Shown: piece by piece, positions 1 to 64,000 of the stretch | Layout of the letters: each line of letters starts with the position of its first letter | Numbering within the stretch: the stretch's first letter is position 1 | Assembly (NCBI GenBank): GCA_028751875.1 | Contig: CM054138.1 | Span: forward strand, 40,399,037-40,463,036 | Length of the DNA stretch: 64,000 nt | Direction: 5' to 3' | DNA from: Rapana venosa | Taxonomy: Eukaryota > Mollusca > Gastropoda > Neogastropoda > Muricidae | Position numbers and translations under genes: made by a program | The notes under the pieces: generated by a model | Database searches by the model: none | Seen by the model: the letters and a program-made list of their open reading frames with translations, nothing else | Told to the model about the DNA's origin: nothing

Positions 1-534
1 GTGGGGAAGGCATTGGAGTTTTTAAAATGGATCTGTGTGTAGAGGTGAATATGTAAGGTCATGCACAAGTGGAAGGTGTGTTTATATGCGTGTAAACAGT
101 ATGTGAAGGCCAGACAGAGAAAGAAATGTGACTACCTTAGTAAAATTACTTCGTCTGTGAATGGAAAACATGTGTAAGTCTGTGTAAAAATGAATAACTA
201 AGGTCATGCATTGATTCAAATTGTGTACTTCTAATAGTAAATCAGAACATTGTATGTAAATTTATGGACAATTTTTGCATCTATTTGCCTTTGACAGGTA
301 TGAACCTAGACAAACATAAGAGGTTACATAGGTATCTTTGCACATAATGTGTTACAAGCAAGTATCTTAGCTTCTGAATGATGTCATTTATTTCATATCT
401 TATTCATTTTGCTTTAATGAGAGAGTGGCTTGTCCCCACCTTTTGTTGTACACATTTAAGATTTCCGTAAATGATTACATTAGTTGATATCTGAGGAAAG
501 GATTAGGGGGGAAAATGCATTTTAAATTGCCTGC
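1..534. other. Intron sequence, nothing recognised
   Basis: AT-rich sequence upstream of the first exon in the window, presumably the 3' part of an intron whose 5' exon is outside. No coding similarity, RNA gene or repeat could be recognised. Confidence 0.5.
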
Positions 535-1090
535 CTTAGTGTTGAAATTGTATGTTTCAATGTTGAAAGTTTTCTTGTAGTGAAAATCAGGGAGTGATAG
601 TAATGAAGACTGAAAACTGCAGGTGTTGAAATTGTATGTTTCAATGTTGAAAGTTTTTCTTTTGTGAAAATCAGGGAATGATAATAATAAAGACTGGAAA
701 CTTCAGGTGTTGAAAATTGTTTGTTTCAATGTTGAAATCCTTCCTTTAGTGAAAACCAAGGATTGACAGTAACACTGAAGCCAAGACATTGCAGGTGTTG
801 AAATTATATGTTTCAATGTTGAAATCTCTTCTGTGGTGAAAATCAGGGAGTGATAGTAACACTGAAGCCAGATGTTGAAATTGTATGTTTCATTGTTGAA
901 ATCTCTCCTATTGTGAATACCAAGGGTTGATCTAATACTTGAAGCCTGGACATGCAGGTGCTGTGTCTGGCCAGTGGAGAGCGCATCTCCCTGTCCCCTC
1001 TAGTAAAAAGCAAGGATTGATCTAACACTGAAACCTGGACACTGCAGGTGCTGTGTCTGGCCAGTGGAGAGCGCATCTCCCTGTAATAAA

Positions 1091-1380
1091 AGGTAAAGGT
1101 GTCCCATAACCTATATTGAGGTTGTAGGGGAGCAAGGCGTCAGAGACCTCACTTCTCTAGGGCCAGCATATTGAGGGCGGTGCCCATCTCCTCTCCCTCG
1201 CTGCTTTACCTTCCCTGACCCTAAAGAGGGCAGGTACCCATTTACAGCTGGGGGAACTTGGGGAACTGTACTGAAGCCAAGGCGCGTAAACGGTCACCCA
1301 TCCAACTGGTAACCATGCTCGACGCTGCTTAACTTGGCTGGGGGAAAGCGAGTCCTCCGACCACTGAGCTATCCTGTCCC
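1091..1380 (-). mobile_element. 5S rRNA/tRNA-headed SINE (family 2), full copy
   Basis: On the minus strand this reads ggacaggatagctcagtggtc (tRNA A-box-like), then a segment resembling the 5S rRNA internal promoter (aagttaagcagcgtcgag, ggatgggtgaccg), then a body with cagctgtaaatgggtacctg. It interrupts the second exon 1 copy. The short sequence ccctgt stands on both sides and is the likely target-site duplication. Confidence 0.75.
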
Positions 1381-1437
1381 CTGTCCCCTCTAGTAAAAAC
1401 CAAGGGTTGATCTAACACTGAAGCCTGGACACTGCAG

Positions 1438-64000
<62,563 letters not shown>

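Overview
This is a eukaryotic, intron-rich window holding 35 exons (34 complete, one cut by the right edge) of one gene on the + strand. The product is an axonemal dynein heavy chain of the DNAH6/DNAH14 group, and from remembered family sequence the best match is DNAH14. The fragment runs from the end of AAA2 (position 1438) to AAA6 (position 64000), about 6.5 kb of coding sequence in 64 kb of DNA. Every intron is bounded by GT..AG and the codon phases agree across all junctions. The only disturbances are three single-base gaps, one in exon 2 and two in exon 32. No other host gene is supported; most long open frames are tandem repeats or transposon pieces.

The organism is probably a marine gastropod or another mollusc. 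This is an inference from the repeat landscape: very abundant tRNA-headed and 5S rRNA-headed SINEs, RTE-like non-LTR retrotransposons with short-repeat tails, long TG/CA arrays and dispersed pieces ending in a tataTAGCGC-type tail. Coding exons are GC-rich at third positions and stand out from AT-rich introns.

Layout: 1-5.7 kb, end of AAA2 and the AAA2-AAA3 linker; 5.7-17.8 kb, AAA3 (Walker A GDSGVGKT, Walker B FVDDVNMP); 19.9-23.6 kb, AAA4 (Walker A GLDGTGKS); 23.3-35.7 kb, stalk coiled coil 1, microtubule-binding tip and coiled coil 2; 35.7-55.6 kb, AAA5 and the following helical region; 55.3-64 kb, the AAA5-AAA6 linker and AAA6. The intron at 38570-44239 carries two nested RTE-like retrotransposons with exact target-site duplications, one of them with a 5' inversion of the twin-priming type. 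A third retrotransposon (54545-55325) lies just before exon 28.

The most unusual pattern is that many tandem arrays are not random intron satellites: they sit on exon-intron junctions, and each unit copies the splice site together with some exon bases. Acceptor arrays precede exons 1, 3, 13, 22 and 30 (and probably 12). Donor arrays follow exons 20 (about 17 copies of an 87-bp unit) and 26. The gene therefore carries dozens of decoy splice sites homologous to the real ones.
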